A DNA stretch of 64,000 nt from Streptomyces sp. NRRL WC-3626 (GTDB lineage Bacteria; Actinomycetota; Actinomycetes; Streptomycetales; Streptomycetaceae). The notes beneath the pieces are model-generated. The model saw only the letters and a program-made list of their open reading frames with translations, did not search any database and was not told where the DNA came from. Each line of letters begins with the position of its first letter. The stretch's first letter is position 1. The stretch spans positions 1-64,000 of the forward strand of contig NZ_JOCA01000026.1 of the NCBI RefSeq assembly GCF_000718785.1, in the 5' to 3' direction. Shown here piece by piece: positions 1 through 9,154 of this stretch. The position numbers and the translations under genes are program-made.

Positions 1-1
1 G

Positions 2-1003
2 CAGGCCGACAAGTGCCTGGACGTGACCGGCAACAGCTCCGCCAACGCCACCCGCCTGCAGATCTGGACCTGCACCGGCGCCGCCAACCAGAAGTGGACC
101 GCGCCGAGCGGCGACACCACGCCGACCGGCCCCGGCGCCATGGCCGTCGCACCGTACCTCTACAACGGCTGGGGCAGCCCGCCGAACCCCACCACCGTGA
201 TGAACGCGACCGGCGTCAAGTGGTTCACGCTGGCCTTCGTCCTCAGCAACGGTTACTGCGATCCGCATTGGGACGGCAGCCGTCCGCTGACCGGCGGCGT
301 CGACCAGCAGACCGTCAACACCGTTCGGGCGGCCGGCGGTGACGTCGTCCCGTCGTTCGGCGGCTGGAGCGGCAACAAGCTGGAGAGCTCCTGCGGCAGC
401 GCGGGCGAACTGGCCGCGGCGTACCAGAAGGTCATCAACGCCTACGGGCTCAAGGCGATCGACATCGACATCGAGGCGGCGGCGTACGACAGCCCGGCCG
501 TGCAGCAGCGCACCGTCGACGCACTCAAGACGGTCAAGGCGAACAACCCGGGGATCAAGGTGTACGTCACCTTCGGCACCGGGCAGAACGGCCCCGACAG
601 CAGCCTGATCGGCAAGGCCGCCGCCTCGGGTCTCACCGTGGACAGCTGGACGATCATGCCGTTCAACTTCGGCGGGGCGGGCCAGAACATGGGGCAGCTC
701 ACCGTGCGGGCGGCCGAAGGCCTGAAGACCGCCGTCAAGAACGCCTACGGGTACTCGGACGACCAGGCGTACCGGCACACCGGCATCTCGTCGATGAACG
801 GCATCACCGACAACGGCGAGACGGTGACCGTCGCCGACTTCCGCACCATCCTCGCCTACGCGCAGCAGCGGCACCTGGCCCGGCTGACCTTCTGGTCCGT
901 CAACCGCGACCGCCCCTGCGCCGGAGGCGGCGCCGACACCTGCTCGGGCGTCTCCCAGCAGCCCTGGGACTTCACCCGGGTGTTCGCGCAGTACAACGGC
1001 TGA
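2..1003 (+). CDS. Secreted GH18 chitinase-like protein with CBM13 (5' truncated)
   Basis: The gene enters from outside the window, so its start and signal peptide are missing. 333 residues are visible. The first ~35 (KCLDV...NQKW) are the end of a ricin-type beta-trefoil (CBM13) carbohydrate-binding module with its QxW-type motif. After a short linker, residues ~45-333 read as a GH18 TIM barrel. They carry SFGGWSG on an early strand and IDIDIEAAAYD, the degenerate DxxDxDxE catalytic strand with the final Glu as proton donor. GH18 enzymes of this type cleave beta-1,4-GlcNAc polymers such as chitin outside the cell. It lies 18 nt before a second CBM13 protein on the same strand, so the two may be co-transcribed. 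Chitinase is the likeliest activity, but a lectin-like GH18 relative or an endo-GlcNAcase is possible. Confidence 0.85.
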   Translation, partial: QADKCLDVTGNSSANATRLQIWTCTGAANQKWTAPSGDTTPTGPGAMAVAPYLYNGWGSPPNPTTVMNATGVKWFTLAFVLSNGYCDPHWDGSRPLTGGVDQQTVNTVRAAGGDVVPSFGGWSGNKLESSCGSAGELAAAYQKVINAYGLKAIDIDIEAAAYDSPAVQQRTVDALKTVKANNPGIKVYVTFGTGQNGPDSSLIGKAAASGLTVDSWTIMPFNFGGAGQNMGQLTVRAAEGLKTAVKNAYGYSDDQAYRHTGISSMNGITDNGETVTVADFRTILAYAQQRHLARLTFWSVNRDRPCAGGGADTCSGVSQQPWDFTRVFAQYNG

Positions 1004-1021
1004 CCGACAGGAGAACACACG

Positions 1022-3226
1022 ATGTCCCGACCTTCGAGACCGCCCGTCGGCGGCCGCCGTCCCCTGACCGCCGCGTTCGCGGCGGCCGCCACCGCCGCCT
1101 CCGTCCTCATCGCCGTCCAGCCGACCCAGGCGGCCGCCGCCGCGGTGCCGTCGGGCTGGTCGGCCGTGGTGAACGGCGGCAGCGGCAAGTGCCTGGACGC
1201 CCGCGCCGCGGGCACCGTCAACGGCACGGCCGTACAGCAGTACACCTGCAACAGCACCACGGCACAGCAGTGGAGTTTCACGCCGACCGGTGACGGCTAC
1301 GTCCGTATCGACAACCGCAACGACTCCCGGCAGGTGGTCGATGTCAGCGACGTGTCCACCGCCGACAACGCGGCCGTGCATCTGTGGACGTACGGCGGGG
1401 GCGCCAACCAGCAGTGGCTGCCGGTCGACGAGGGCGGCGGCGCCTACCACTTCGTCAACCGGAACAGCGGCAAGTGCCTCGACGTGCCGGCCGCCTCGAC
1501 GGCCGACGGCGTGCAGTTGGTGCAGTACGCCTGCAACGGCACGGCGGCCCAGCGCTTCCAGGTCACGCCCGTGAGCACGGCGCCCGGGGACGTCGATCTC
1601 GGCCCCGACGTGGCCGTGTTCGACCCGTCGATGCCGTCGTCCACCGTCCAGAGCCGGCTCGACTCGATCTTCCGGGAGCAGGAGACGAACCAGTTCGGCA
1701 GCCGGCGCCAGGCGATCCTGTTCAAGCCGGGCACGTACAGCAACGATGTGAACGTCGGCTTCTACACCCAGGTCCTGGGCCTCGGACTGTCGCCGGACTC
1801 GGTCACCGTCAACGGTGCCGTGCACGTCGAGGCCGACTGGTTCCCGCCGCAGAACGCCACCCAGAACTTCTGGCGCGGCGCCGAGAACCTCTCGGTGAAC
1901 CCGGCCGGCGGCACCGACCGCTGGGCGGTGTCCCAGGCATCCGGGTACCGGCGTATGCATGTGCGGGGCGATCTGGAGCTCAGTGACGGCGGCTGGTCCA
2001 GCGGCGGCTTCATGGCCGACAGCAAGATCGACGGTCAGGTCCGCTCCGGTACCCAGCAACAGTGGCTGACCCGCAACTCCCAGCTGGGCAGCTGGAACGG
2101 CTCCAACTGGAACATGGTCTTCGTGGGCAGCCGGGGTGTGCCCGGCAACACCTTCCCCGACCCGCCGTACACCACGGTCGACCGGACCCCGACGGTCCGC
2201 GAGAAGCCGTTCCTGTACGTCGACGGGGCGGGTGCCTACAAGGTGTTCGTCCCCTCGCTGCGGACGAACTCGACGGCGACCACCTGGGCGAACGGGAACG
2301 CGGCGGGCACCTCGCTCGGCATGGACCGGTTCCACATCGTCAGGCCGGGGGCGACCGCCGCGCAGCTCAACGCGGCGCTGGCCGAGGGCAAGAACCTGCT
2401 GGTGACGCCGGGTGTCTACCATCTGAGCGAGACCCTGCGGGTGACCCGTCCCGACACCGTGGTCCTCGGGCTCGGTCTCGCCACCTTCGTCCCGGACAAC
2501 GGCGTGACGGCCATGACGGTCGCCGACGTCGACGGGGTGAAGCTCGCGGGTGTCCTCTTCGACGCCGGCACCACCAACTCCCGTACGCTCGTGGAGGTCG
2601 GCCCGTCAGGCGCGGCCGCCGACCACTTTGCGAACCCCACCTCCCTGCACGACGTGTACTTCCGGGTGGGCGGCGCGCACGCCGGCAAGGCCACCACGAG
2701 CCTCGTCGTCAACAGCGACGACGTCATCGGCGACCACATGTGGATCTGGCGCGGCGACCACGGCAACGGCATCGGCTGGAACACCAACACCGCCGACACC
2801 GGCCTCGTCGTGAACGGCGACGACGTCACCATGTACGGCCTGTTCGTCGAGCACTACCAGAAGCACCAGACCATCTGGAACGGCAACGGCGGGCGCACGT
2901 ACTTCTACCAGAACGAGATGCCGTACGACCCGCCCGACCAGGCCGCCTGGATGAACGGTCCGACCCAGGGCTACGCCGCCTACAAGGTCGCGGACGGCGT
3001 GACCAGCCACCAGGCGTACGGACTCGGCAGCTACTGCTTCTTCAACGTCGACCCGTCCGTCACCGCCGAGCACGCCTTCGAGGCCCCCAACAGGCCGAAC
3101 GTCCGTTTCCGGAACATGGTGACGGTCTCCCTCGGCGGCACCGGCACCATCCGCCACGTCATCAACGACCGCGGCGGCCCCTCCGACTCGTCGACGAATG
3201 TCGCCGATCTTGTGAACTTCCCGTGA
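1022..3226 (+). CDS. Secreted CBM13 + right-handed beta-helix protein
   Basis: 734 residues. An N-terminal signal sequence (basic start, then an Ala-rich hydrophobic stretch to ~residue 40) directs export. Residues ~42-180 are a ricin-B/CBM13 module with repeats ending QQWSF, NQQWLP and AQRFQV. Residues ~195-734 are rich in short G/N/D turns and V/I/F strands (NLLVTPGVYHLSETL, DTVVLGLG), typical of the pectate-lyase-like parallel beta-helix. Proteins like this in Streptomyces are often labelled adenylyl cyclase or GH55-like. I see no cyclase motif and cannot place catalytic residues, so substrate and reaction stay open. A role on extracellular glycans is inferred from the lectin module and from the GH18 gene 18 nt upstream. 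The ATG follows AGGAGAA. A strong hairpin follows the stop. Confidence 0.8.
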   Translation: MSRPSRPPVGGRRPLTAAFAAAATAASVLIAVQPTQAAAAAVPSGWSAVVNGGSGKCLDARAAGTVNGTAVQQYTCNSTTAQQWSFTPTGDGYVRIDNRNDSRQVVDVSDVSTADNAAVHLWTYGGGANQQWLPVDEGGGAYHFVNRNSGKCLDVPAASTADGVQLVQYACNGTAAQRFQVTPVSTAPGDVDLGPDVAVFDPSMPSSTVQSRLDSIFREQETNQFGSRRQAILFKPGTYSNDVNVGFYTQVLGLGLSPDSVTVNGAVHVEADWFPPQNATQNFWRGAENLSVNPAGGTDRWAVSQASGYRRMHVRGDLELSDGGWSSGGFMADSKIDGQVRSGTQQQWLTRNSQLGSWNGSNWNMVFVGSRGVPGNTFPDPPYTTVDRTPTVREKPFLYVDGAGAYKVFVPSLRTNSTATTWANGNAAGTSLGMDRFHIVRPGATAAQLNAALAEGKNLLVTPGVYHLSETLRVTRPDTVVLGLGLATFVPDNGVTAMTVADVDGVKLAGVLFDAGTTNSRTLVEVGPSGAAADHFANPTSLHDVYFRVGGAHAGKATTSLVVNSDDVIGDHMWIWRGDHGNGIGWNTNTADTGLVVNGDDVTMYGLFVEHYQKHQTIWNGNGGRTYFYQNEMPYDPPDQAAWMNGPTQGYAAYKVADGVTSHQAYGLGSYCFFNVDPSVTAEHAFEAPNRPNVRFRNMVTVSLGGTGTIRHVINDRGGPSDSSTNVADLVNFP

Positions 3227-3256
3227 CGGACACCCGCGCGCTGTCACGGACTCCGG

Positions 3257-3280
3257 TGTCCCCCGGTCAGCCGGGGGACA
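3257..3280 (+). terminator. Hairpin after the beta-helix gene
   Basis: A perfect 10-bp stem (TGTCCCCCGG / CCGGGGGACA) with a TCAG loop lies between the beta-helix stop and the nitroreductase ribosome-binding site. There is no U tract, as is common in Streptomyces. It probably ends or attenuates the upstream transcript. Confidence 0.6.
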
Positions 3281-3307
3281 TGCCGATCAGCCGGAAGGGA
3301 AGGCGAC

Positions 3308-3976
3308 TTGGACGTCTACGAGGCGGTCACGAGCCGACGGGCAGTGCGCGGGTTCACCGACAGACCGGTACCGAAGGAGGTGCTGGAGCGGGTGCTCGCC
3401 GCGGCGGCCTGGGCGCCGTCCGCGTCGAATCTCCAGCCGTGGCACGCCTTCGTGGTGACCGGCGGCCCGCTGGCCGAGCTCAAGAAGCGGGCCGGTGAGC
3501 GGTTAGCCACGGGGGACTCCTGGGACGAGCCGGAGTACACGATGTACCCGCCCGAGCTGAAGGCCCCGTACCGCGAGCGCCGGGCCGAGTTCGGCGAGCA
3601 GCGGTACGGGGCGCTCGGCATCCCGCGCGACGATCTGGAGGCACGGCACAGGGCGTCGGCGGCGAACTGGGCGTGCTTCGGCGCGCCCGCCGCCCTGTTC
3701 TGCTACATCGACCGGGACATGGGACCGGCCCAGTGGTCCGACGCCGGCATGTTCCTGCAGACGGTCATGCTGCTGCTCCGCGCCGAGGGGCTGCACAGCT
3801 GTACCCAGATGGCGTGGGCGAAGTTCCACCGGACCGTCGCCGAGGTCGTCTCGCCGCCCGGTGAGCTCCTGCTCTTCTGCGGGATGTCGATCGGGTACGA
3901 GGACGTCTCGGCCGGCGACGCCCGGATCGGCCGGGCGCCGCTGGACGAGACGGTCGTCTTCGTCGACGGCGTCTGA
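3308..3976 (+). CDS. Nitroreductase family protein (FMN-dependent)
   Basis: 222 residues. The N-terminus (YEAVTSRRAVRGFTDRPVP) is the classic nitroreductase start with the FMN-phosphate-binding SRRxxRxF arginines. WAPSASNLQPWHAFVV supplies the second FMN contact, and GMFLQTVMLLLRAEGLHSC is the core helix of the dimer interface. Family members reduce nitro, quinone or enone compounds with NAD(P)H. The physiological substrate cannot be told from sequence. The TTG start was chosen because it follows GGAAGGGAAGG and begins exactly at the conserved DVYEAV. It is convergent with the sulfatase operon, whose last gene ends 9 nt away. No clear partner lies next to it. Confidence 0.85.
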   Translation: MDVYEAVTSRRAVRGFTDRPVPKEVLERVLAAAAWAPSASNLQPWHAFVVTGGPLAELKKRAGERLATGDSWDEPEYTMYPPELKAPYRERRAEFGEQRYGALGIPRDDLEARHRASAANWACFGAPAALFCYIDRDMGPAQWSDAGMFLQTVMLLLRAEGLHSCTQMAWAKFHRTVAEVVSPPGELLLFCGMSIGYEDVSAGDARIGRAPLDETVVFVDGV

Positions 3977-3985
3977 GCCGGCTCC

Positions 3986-4939
3986 TCAGGCGTCGTTGGC
4001 GCAGCGGAAGCCGAGGTTGGCCGTGGAGGAGTCCGGGGTGTTGGAGGAACGGGCCGCCACCCGGTAGCGGTTGCAGTAGGAGTCGTGGCAGAGGTAGGAG
4101 CCGCCGCGCAGGACCCGTGAGGTGCCGGTTTCCGGGCCTCGCGGGTCCTCTGCCGCGGAGTGGGTGTAGTAGGTGGGCGAGAACCAGTCGGCGCACCATT
4201 CCCACACGTTGCCGGCCATGTTCCACAGGCCGAGGCCGTTGGGGCGGTAGGACTTCACCGGGGCCGTGGTGAGGTGGCCGTCCTCGGCGGTGTTGGTGTG
4301 GGGGAAGCGGCCCTGCCAGATGTTGCAGCGCCAGCGGCCGTCCGGGGTGAGTTCGTCGCCCCAGGCGTAGCGGCGTCCCTCCAGGCCGCCGCGTGCCGCG
4401 TACTCCCACTCGGCCTCGGTGGGCAGGCGTTTGCCCGCCCACCGGGCGTAGGCGTTCGCGTCGTGCCACGAGACGTGGACGACCGGGTGGTTCTGCCGGC
4501 CGGTGATGCCGGACCGGCCGCCCTCGGGACGCCGCCAGTGGGCGCCGCGGACGTTGATCCACCAGGGCGTTCCGGCCGCCTCGCCGAGGATGTCGGACGG
4601 GTCGGCGTCCACCACGAGGTGGAAGACCGCCGAGGAGCCGTACCGTTCGGCGTCGGTGACATGGCCGGTCGCCTTCACGAACGTGGCGAACTGCGCGTTG
4701 GTGACGGCGGTCTCGTCGATGTGGAACGGCTTCAGGCGTACCGCGTGGACGGGGGTCTCGCCGTCGGCGCGGTAACCCTCGTCGAAGGCGTCGCCCATGG
4801 CGAACCCGCCCCCGGGCAGGCGGACCTGCCCGCGGGTCGAGCGCTTCCTCGCGGCGGGCGGGGCCGTCGTGCTGGACGGCAGGGTGAGGGTGACCGGGGT
4901 GGCGGCCGGGGTGCAGCAGGAGGCGTGTTCACTCGTCAT
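3986..4939 (-). CDS. Formylglycine-generating enzyme (sulfatase maturation)
   Basis: 317 residues, the usual length of the SUMF1/FGE family. It oxidises the active-site Cys of sulfatases, within CxPxR, to C-alpha-formylglycine. Motifs seen are VRLPGGGFAMGD, the FGE-sulfatase core VHVSWHDANAYARWAGKRLPTEAEWEYAA (from ~residue 155), WEWCADW, and GGSYLCHDSYCNRYR with Cys284 and Cys289, the pair that binds copper and does the chemistry in characterised aerobic FGEs. The C-terminal GFRCAND is also typical. It is the last gene of a minus-strand operon and starts 18 nt after the stop of a sulfatase that carries the target motif. The enzyme and its likely substrate are therefore made together. It has no signal peptide, so maturation is cytoplasmic. 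Confidence 0.93.
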   Translation of the reverse strand: MTSEHASCCTPAATPVTLTLPSSTTAPPAARKRSTRGQVRLPGGGFAMGDAFDEGYRADGETPVHAVRLKPFHIDETAVTNAQFATFVKATGHVTDAERYGSSAVFHLVVDADPSDILGEAAGTPWWINVRGAHWRRPEGGRSGITGRQNHPVVHVSWHDANAYARWAGKRLPTEAEWEYAARGGLEGRRYAWGDELTPDGRWRCNIWQGRFPHTNTAEDGHLTTAPVKSYRPNGLGLWNMAGNVWEWCADWFSPTYYTHSAAEDPRGPETGTSRVLRGGSYLCHDSYCNRYRVAARSSNTPDSSTANLGFRCANDA

Positions 4940-4957
4940 GGGCAGTCCAGGGCACGG

Positions 4958-6466
4958 TCAGGGCCGGTAGGTGGATTCGTCGAGTCCGCTCAGGGTGGGG
5001 TCGTGGCCCACCTCGCCGACGTCGTACATCGAGGTCATCCAGTGGTAGAAGTTGTCGCCGCGCTCCCGCAGCAGGTCGTACAGGCGGCGGGTCATCCGGG
5101 AGCGGATCCCGGCCATCTCGGGGTGGTCGTGGACGTTCTGCAGTTCGTCCGGGTCACGGAGCAGGTCGTAGAGCTCGTTGACCGAGTCGGGGTTGACGAC
5201 GAGTTTGTAGCGGTCCTCGCGCAGCATGCGCTGCGGATAGGGGAAGTGGTGGCCGTGGAACTCGCAGACGATGTCCTCGGCCCAGTCCGTCTCCTCGCCC
5301 CGTACCAGTGGCAGCAGGCTGCGTGAGTCCACCGCGGGCTCGGGGTCGACGCCGGCCAGTTCGAGGATGGTGGCGGTGCAGTCGAGCAGACTGACGAACT
5401 CGTTCCGTACGACACCGCCGGGTGCGCCGGGCACGCGGAGCAGGCCGGGGGTGCGGTAGATGTCCTCGTACATCGCCGGGCCCTTGTCGTGGAGCCGGTG
5501 CGAGCCGGTGAACTCCCCGTGGTCGCAGGTGAAGAACACCGCGGTGTCGTCGGTGAGTCCGAGGCGCTCCATGGCCTCCATGACCCGGCCGATCTGCCGG
5601 TCGATCAGCGCCACATAGCCCCAGTAGACGGCGATGAGTTTGCGGGTGGTCTCGATCGGCATCGTGTCGAAGGTCCAGTGGGCGCTGTAGTTGCGCTGGA
5701 CCGGGGGCTTGCCGTGGAAGGTCTCGGCGATGGACCGCGGCAGCTCCACATCGGCCGGATCGACCAGGTCGAAGTACTCGTCCGGGAGGATGTACGGCAG
5801 ATGCGGGCCGAAGAAGTGCAGGGCGAGGAAGAACGGCTGCTCGCGTTCACGGGAGTCCGCCGCGTACCGCTCCAGTTTCTCGATGGCGCGGGTGGCGAGG
5901 TAGTGCTCGAAGGTGGCCTCGACGGGCTGGTGCAGCCGGGCGGCGAGCAGATTGCCGGGGCCGCCGTTGGGCAGGGTGCCGCGGATGCGGTCGCTGATCC
6001 GGTACGGCGGCAGACCGTGCTCGTCGAGATAGGCGAGGTAGTCGGGGTGGTCCACCGGGTTGTGCCAGCCGGGGAGTTCGGGGCCGTCGAAGCCGTAGTC
6101 GGCGGCCGTGCGCCGGGTGCCGACGTGCCACTTGCCGATGAGGCCGCAGTTGTAGCCCTTCTCCCGCAGGGCGTGGGAGAAGGTGAACTGGTCCTCCGCC
6201 AGGTCCTCCAGATAGCCGACGTTGCGCTCGTGGTTGGCGAGCAGCTTGTGCCGGAAGGGTGCCTGGCCGGTCAGCAGACTGGCCCGGGCCGGCGTGCAGA
6301 TCGCGGTGGGGGTGTACCAGCGGTCGAACCGGGTGCCCGTGGCGGCGAGTTCGTCGAGGACGGGGGTGTGCGCCAGCGGGTTTCCGTACGCGCCGAGGGT
6401 GTCGGCGCGGTGCTGGTCGGTCATCAGGAAGAGGATGTTCTTCCCGGGCGTGCCGGACTGGGTCAC
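4958..6466 (-). CDS. Type I sulfatase (Cys-type, cytoplasmic)
   Basis: 502 residues of the alkaline-phosphatase/sulfatase superfamily. NILFLMTDQHRADTLG binds the metal. ICTPARASLLTG holds the CxPxR maturation motif with Cys57 as predicted formylglycine. GKWHVG and FFTCDHGE are the further metal and substrate motifs. It hydrolyses sulfate esters, releasing sulfate plus alcohol. There is no signal peptide, so it should act on an imported ester. The GTG start overlaps the TGA of the upstream binding-protein gene (GTGA), showing translational coupling to the SsuABC/TauABC-like transporter. The family resembles choline sulfatases and sugar sulfatases. Which ester is used is unknown, and the ROK regulator argues for a sugar-linked signal. 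Confidence 0.9.
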   Translation of the reverse strand: MTQSGTPGKNILFLMTDQHRADTLGAYGNPLAHTPVLDELAATGTRFDRWYTPTAICTPARASLLTGQAPFRHKLLANHERNVGYLEDLAEDQFTFSHALREKGYNCGLIGKWHVGTRRTAADYGFDGPELPGWHNPVDHPDYLAYLDEHGLPPYRISDRIRGTLPNGGPGNLLAARLHQPVEATFEHYLATRAIEKLERYAADSREREQPFFLALHFFGPHLPYILPDEYFDLVDPADVELPRSIAETFHGKPPVQRNYSAHWTFDTMPIETTRKLIAVYWGYVALIDRQIGRVMEAMERLGLTDDTAVFFTCDHGEFTGSHRLHDKGPAMYEDIYRTPGLLRVPGAPGGVVRNEFVSLLDCTATILELAGVDPEPAVDSRSLLPLVRGEETDWAEDIVCEFHGHHFPYPQRMLREDRYKLVVNPDSVNELYDLLRDPDELQNVHDHPEMAGIRSRMTRRLYDLLRERGDNFYHWMTSMYDVGEVGHDPTLSGLDESTYRP

Positions 6467-7464
6467 TTACCTGCTCCGATGAAGAGATCGCCGGTGTAGT
6501 ACTGCGCGGGGTCGACGGGCTGCTTCAGCTTGCCCGCCTCGACGAAGTAGTCGTTCATGCCCTTGAGCCACTTGTCGACGGTGCCGTCCTCGGTGAGCCT
6601 GTCGAGCTCGTCGACACCGAGCACCTTGTTGTTGGCGGCGTCGGCCTTCACCTGGTCGGCGGGGATCTTCAGCTTCTCGGCGGTGAGGGAGACCGCCTCG
6701 TCCATGTGCTCCGACCGGAACTCCATGGCCTCGCGCAGGACGGCGAGGACCTTGCCGACCTTCTCCGGGTTGTCGGCGACGAGCTTGTTCCCGGCCACGA
6801 AGGCGGTGGGGAAGGAGACCTCGTCCTCGAAGTCGGTGTTCTTGGCGAGTTCGACCAGGCCGGGGACCTGCTTCTTGATGGTGGCCGCGGCCGGATACCA
6901 GAAGCCGGCGCCGTCGACCTGCTGGGAGGAGACGGCGGAGACGATGGTCGACGGGTCCATGGGGACGAGCTTCAGGTCGTCCTTGGTCATGCCGGCCTTC
7001 TTCAGGGCGAGCGAGAGGATCATGTCGCCGGAGGTGCCCTCGGGTACGGCCACGGTCTTGCCCTTGAGCTGTCGCATCGAGGTGATGCCGGGCTGGGCGA
7101 GGACCCGGTCGGAGTTGCCGAGGGTGTTGATCGCGACGACCTTGGCCTGGCCGGAGGCGGGGAGCCACATCGCGCCGGGGCCTATGTAGCCGAAGTCGAG
7201 GTTGTCGGTGCCGAGGGCCTGGATCTGCAGGGGGCCGTTGGTGAAGACCTTGGCGTCCGCCTCGAGTCCGTGCTTCTTCCACAGGCCCTTGGCGTCGGCG
7301 ATGGCGATGAGGCTGGCACCGTTGAAGTCACCGATGTAGCCGAAGCGCACCGTGTCCCCGGATCCTCCGGAGGAGTCGCTGCCGCCGCAGGCGGTCAGCA
7401 GGGCCAGCGCGGCCGCGCCGGCGAGGGTGGCGGTGAGGTGTCTGCGGGTGAGGGAACGTGGCAT
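6463..7464 (-). CDS. ABC transporter substrate-binding lipoprotein (SsuA/TauA/NMT1-like)
   Basis: 333 residues. The start at 7464 was chosen over the longer reading because GGAAGG precedes it and it begins a proper lipoprotein signal: MPRSLTRRHLT, a hydrophobic stretch, then LLTACGG with the lipobox Cys. The mature part (VRFGYIGDFNGASLIAIADAKGLWKKHGLEAD) is the type II periplasmic-binding fold of sulfonate, taurine and nitrate binders. It should capture the substrate outside the membrane and hand it to the permease encoded upstream. The stop overlaps the sulfatase start by 4 nt. Given the sulfatase and FGE that follow, a small sulfate ester or sulfonate is the inferred ligand. Confidence 0.88.
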   Translation of the reverse strand: MPRSLTRRHLTATLAGAAALALLTACGGSDSSGGSGDTVRFGYIGDFNGASLIAIADAKGLWKKHGLEADAKVFTNGPLQIQALGTDNLDFGYIGPGAMWLPASGQAKVVAINTLGNSDRVLAQPGITSMRQLKGKTVAVPEGTSGDMILSLALKKAGMTKDDLKLVPMDPSTIVSAVSSQQVDGAGFWYPAAATIKKQVPGLVELAKNTDFEDEVSFPTAFVAGNKLVADNPEKVGKVLAVLREAMEFRSEHMDEAVSLTAEKLKIPADQVKADAANNKVLGVDELDRLTEDGTVDKWLKGMNDYFVEAGKLKQPVDPAQYYTGDLFIGAGK

Positions 7465-7484
7465 GGCTGTGGGTACCTTCCGGA

Positions 7485-8294
7485 TCAGTTCGCTGTGGCG
7501 CCGGCGGCCGCGGAGGCGGTGCGGCCTTCCTGGTGGTAGACGGAGTGCCACACGCGGTTGCGCAGTGCGGCGAACTCGGGGCTGAGGCGGAACGCCTCGT
7601 CGCGCACGATGGCGGGGTCGACCTCGATGACGTCGTAGATGCGGCCGGGGCGGGCCGCCATGACGATCACCCGGTTGGCGAGGAACACGGCCTCGTCGAC
7701 GTCGTGGGTGATGAACAGCACCGTGCGCTTGTCCTGGCTCCAGGTGCGCAGCAGTTGTTCCTGGAGTTTGACCCGGGTGAGTGCGTCGAGTGCTCCGAAG
7801 GGTTCGTCCATGAGGAGGATCGAGGGGTCGACGGCGTAGGCGCGGGCGATGGCGCAGCGCTGGCGCATGCCTCCGGACAGGGTCTTTGGGAGGGCGTCGG
7901 CGAAGCGCTCCAGTCCGACCAGTTCGATGAAGTGCTCGGCGCGGCCGCGTCGTTCGGCCTTGGGGACGCCGGTGGTGCGCAGCCCGAACTCGACGTTCTG
8001 GCGCACGGTGAGCCAGGGGAAGAGGGCGTACTGCTGGAAGATCACGCCGCGTTCGGGTCCCGGTCCAAAGACGGTGGCGCCGTCCACCAGGGCCCGGCCC
8101 CGGCTGGGGGTCTCCAGTCCGGCGAGGATGTTCATCAGGGTGCTCTTGCCGCAGCCGGAGGGGCCGACGACGGTGACGAACTCGTGTTCCGCGATGTCGA
8201 GACAGACGTCGTCGAGTGCGGTGAAGGTCTCCCTGCCGAGGGCGAACGTCTTGGTGACGCCCTGGACGGATATCTTGGCCGGCTTGCTGGTCAT
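7485..8294 (-). CDS. ABC transporter ATP-binding protein (SsuB/TauB-like)
   Basis: 269 residues. It has Walker [11 protein letters not shown]-loop [10 protein letters not shown], signature [14 protein letters not shown], Walker [13 protein letters not shown] and the H-loop FITHDVDEA. The nucleotide-binding subunits of nitrate/sulfonate/taurine importers share this pattern. The ATG at 8294 forms an ATGA overlap with the permease stop. An ATG 15 nt further upstream is possible but lacks this coupling. The binding-protein gene begins 20 nt after its stop. With the permease it should form the energy-coupling half of the sulfate-ester importer. Confidence 0.93.
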   Translation of the reverse strand: MTSKPAKISVQGVTKTFALGRETFTALDDVCLDIAEHEFVTVVGPSGCGKSTLMNILAGLETPSRGRALVDGATVFGPGPERGVIFQQYALFPWLTVRQNVEFGLRTTGVPKAERRGRAEHFIELVGLERFADALPKTLSGGMRQRCAIARAYAVDPSILLMDEPFGALDALTRVKLQEQLLRTWSQDKRTVLFITHDVDEAVFLANRVIVMAARPGRIYDVIEVDPAIVRDEAFRLSPEFAALRNRVWHSVYHQEGRTASAAAGATAN

Positions 8295-9154
8295 CGGCGT
8301 TCCTGCCATCCGGTGAGCTTGCGTTCTGCGAGGAGCAGGATGCGGTCCATGAGCAGACCGAGGATCCCGATCGAGATCAGGCCGACGAAGATGGTCGGCA
8401 GGTCGTAGTAGAGCTGGGCGTTCTGCATGCGGTAGCCGAGGCCCTCCTGGGCTGCGATGAGCTCCGCGGCGACGAGGGTGGCCCACGCCGAGCCGAGGCC
8501 GACCCGCATGCCGACGAGGATGAACGGCGTGGAGGCGGGCACCACGACGCGGGCGAAGATGGTCGCGTCCTTGGCGCCCAGGACCCGGGCCGCGTCGATG
8601 AGGGTGCGGTCGACGTTGACGACGCCCTGGAACGTGGAGATCACGCAGGCCAGGAACGCGGCGAGGAAGATGACGAAGATCTTCGGGGTCTCGTCGATGC
8701 CCATGACGACCACGGCCAGCGGGATGATCGCGAGCGGCGGTACGGTGCGGAAGAACTGGATCCAGGGTTCCATCAGGCCCCGCGCGGTCCCGTACCAGCC
8801 CATGAGGAAGCCGACCGGTACGGCCGCGGCCGTACCGAGCGCGAAGCCGATGAGGACGCGGGTGAGGCTGGCGAGGACGTCGTCGGCGAGGGTTCCGTCC
8901 CCGAGCAGGGTCCAGGCCCGGGAGACGACCTCGGGCGGGGTCGGCAGTTTGAAGCCGGCGGACGCCAGGATCCACCACAGGGCGATCCCCAGTGCGATGG
9001 ACACGGCGTTCAGGAGCAGGGGGAGCCCGCGCCTGTCCGACGGTGAGCGCTCCGCCGCGGTCTTCTTCGCGTCGGGGGTGCCGGGGTCGTCCGGGGCCGT
9101 CCCGTCGGTGGTGGGGGGTCGTGGTCCGGCGCCCCGCTTGTCAAGGACGGACAT
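8291..9154 (-). CDS. ABC transporter permease (SsuC/TauC-like)
   Basis: 287 residues with about six membrane segments (first at ~[17 protein letters not shown]) and a soluble Pro/Asp-rich N-terminus. The BPD_transp_1 EAA loop is [38 protein letters not shown], which docks on the ATPase. The start at 9154 was chosen because GAAGGAG sits 8 nt upstream. The 5' end overlaps the 3' end of the ROK regulator gene by 14 nt, and its stop overlaps the ATPase start (ATGA). The transporter and regulator are thus one transcript. Confidence 0.9.
   Translation of the reverse strand: MSVLDKRGAGPRPPTTDGTAPDDPGTPDAKKTAAERSPSDRRGLPLLLNAVSIALGIALWWILASAGFKLPTPPEVVSRAWTLLGDGTLADDVLASLTRVLIGFALGTAAAVPVGFLMGWYGTARGLMEPWIQFFRTVPPLAIIPLAVVVMGIDETPKIFVIFLAAFLACVISTFQGVVNVDRTLIDAARVLGAKDATIFARVVVPASTPFILVGMRVGLGSAWATLVAAELIAAQEGLGYRMQNAQLYYDLPTIFVGLISIGILGLLMDRILLLAERKLTGWQERR

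Noticed and set aside
1022..3226. Adenylyl cyclase label often given to proteins like this one
   Set aside because: No class III or other cyclase motif is visible. Signal peptide, CBM13 and beta-helix features point to an extracellular glycan-binding or glycan-cleaving protein.
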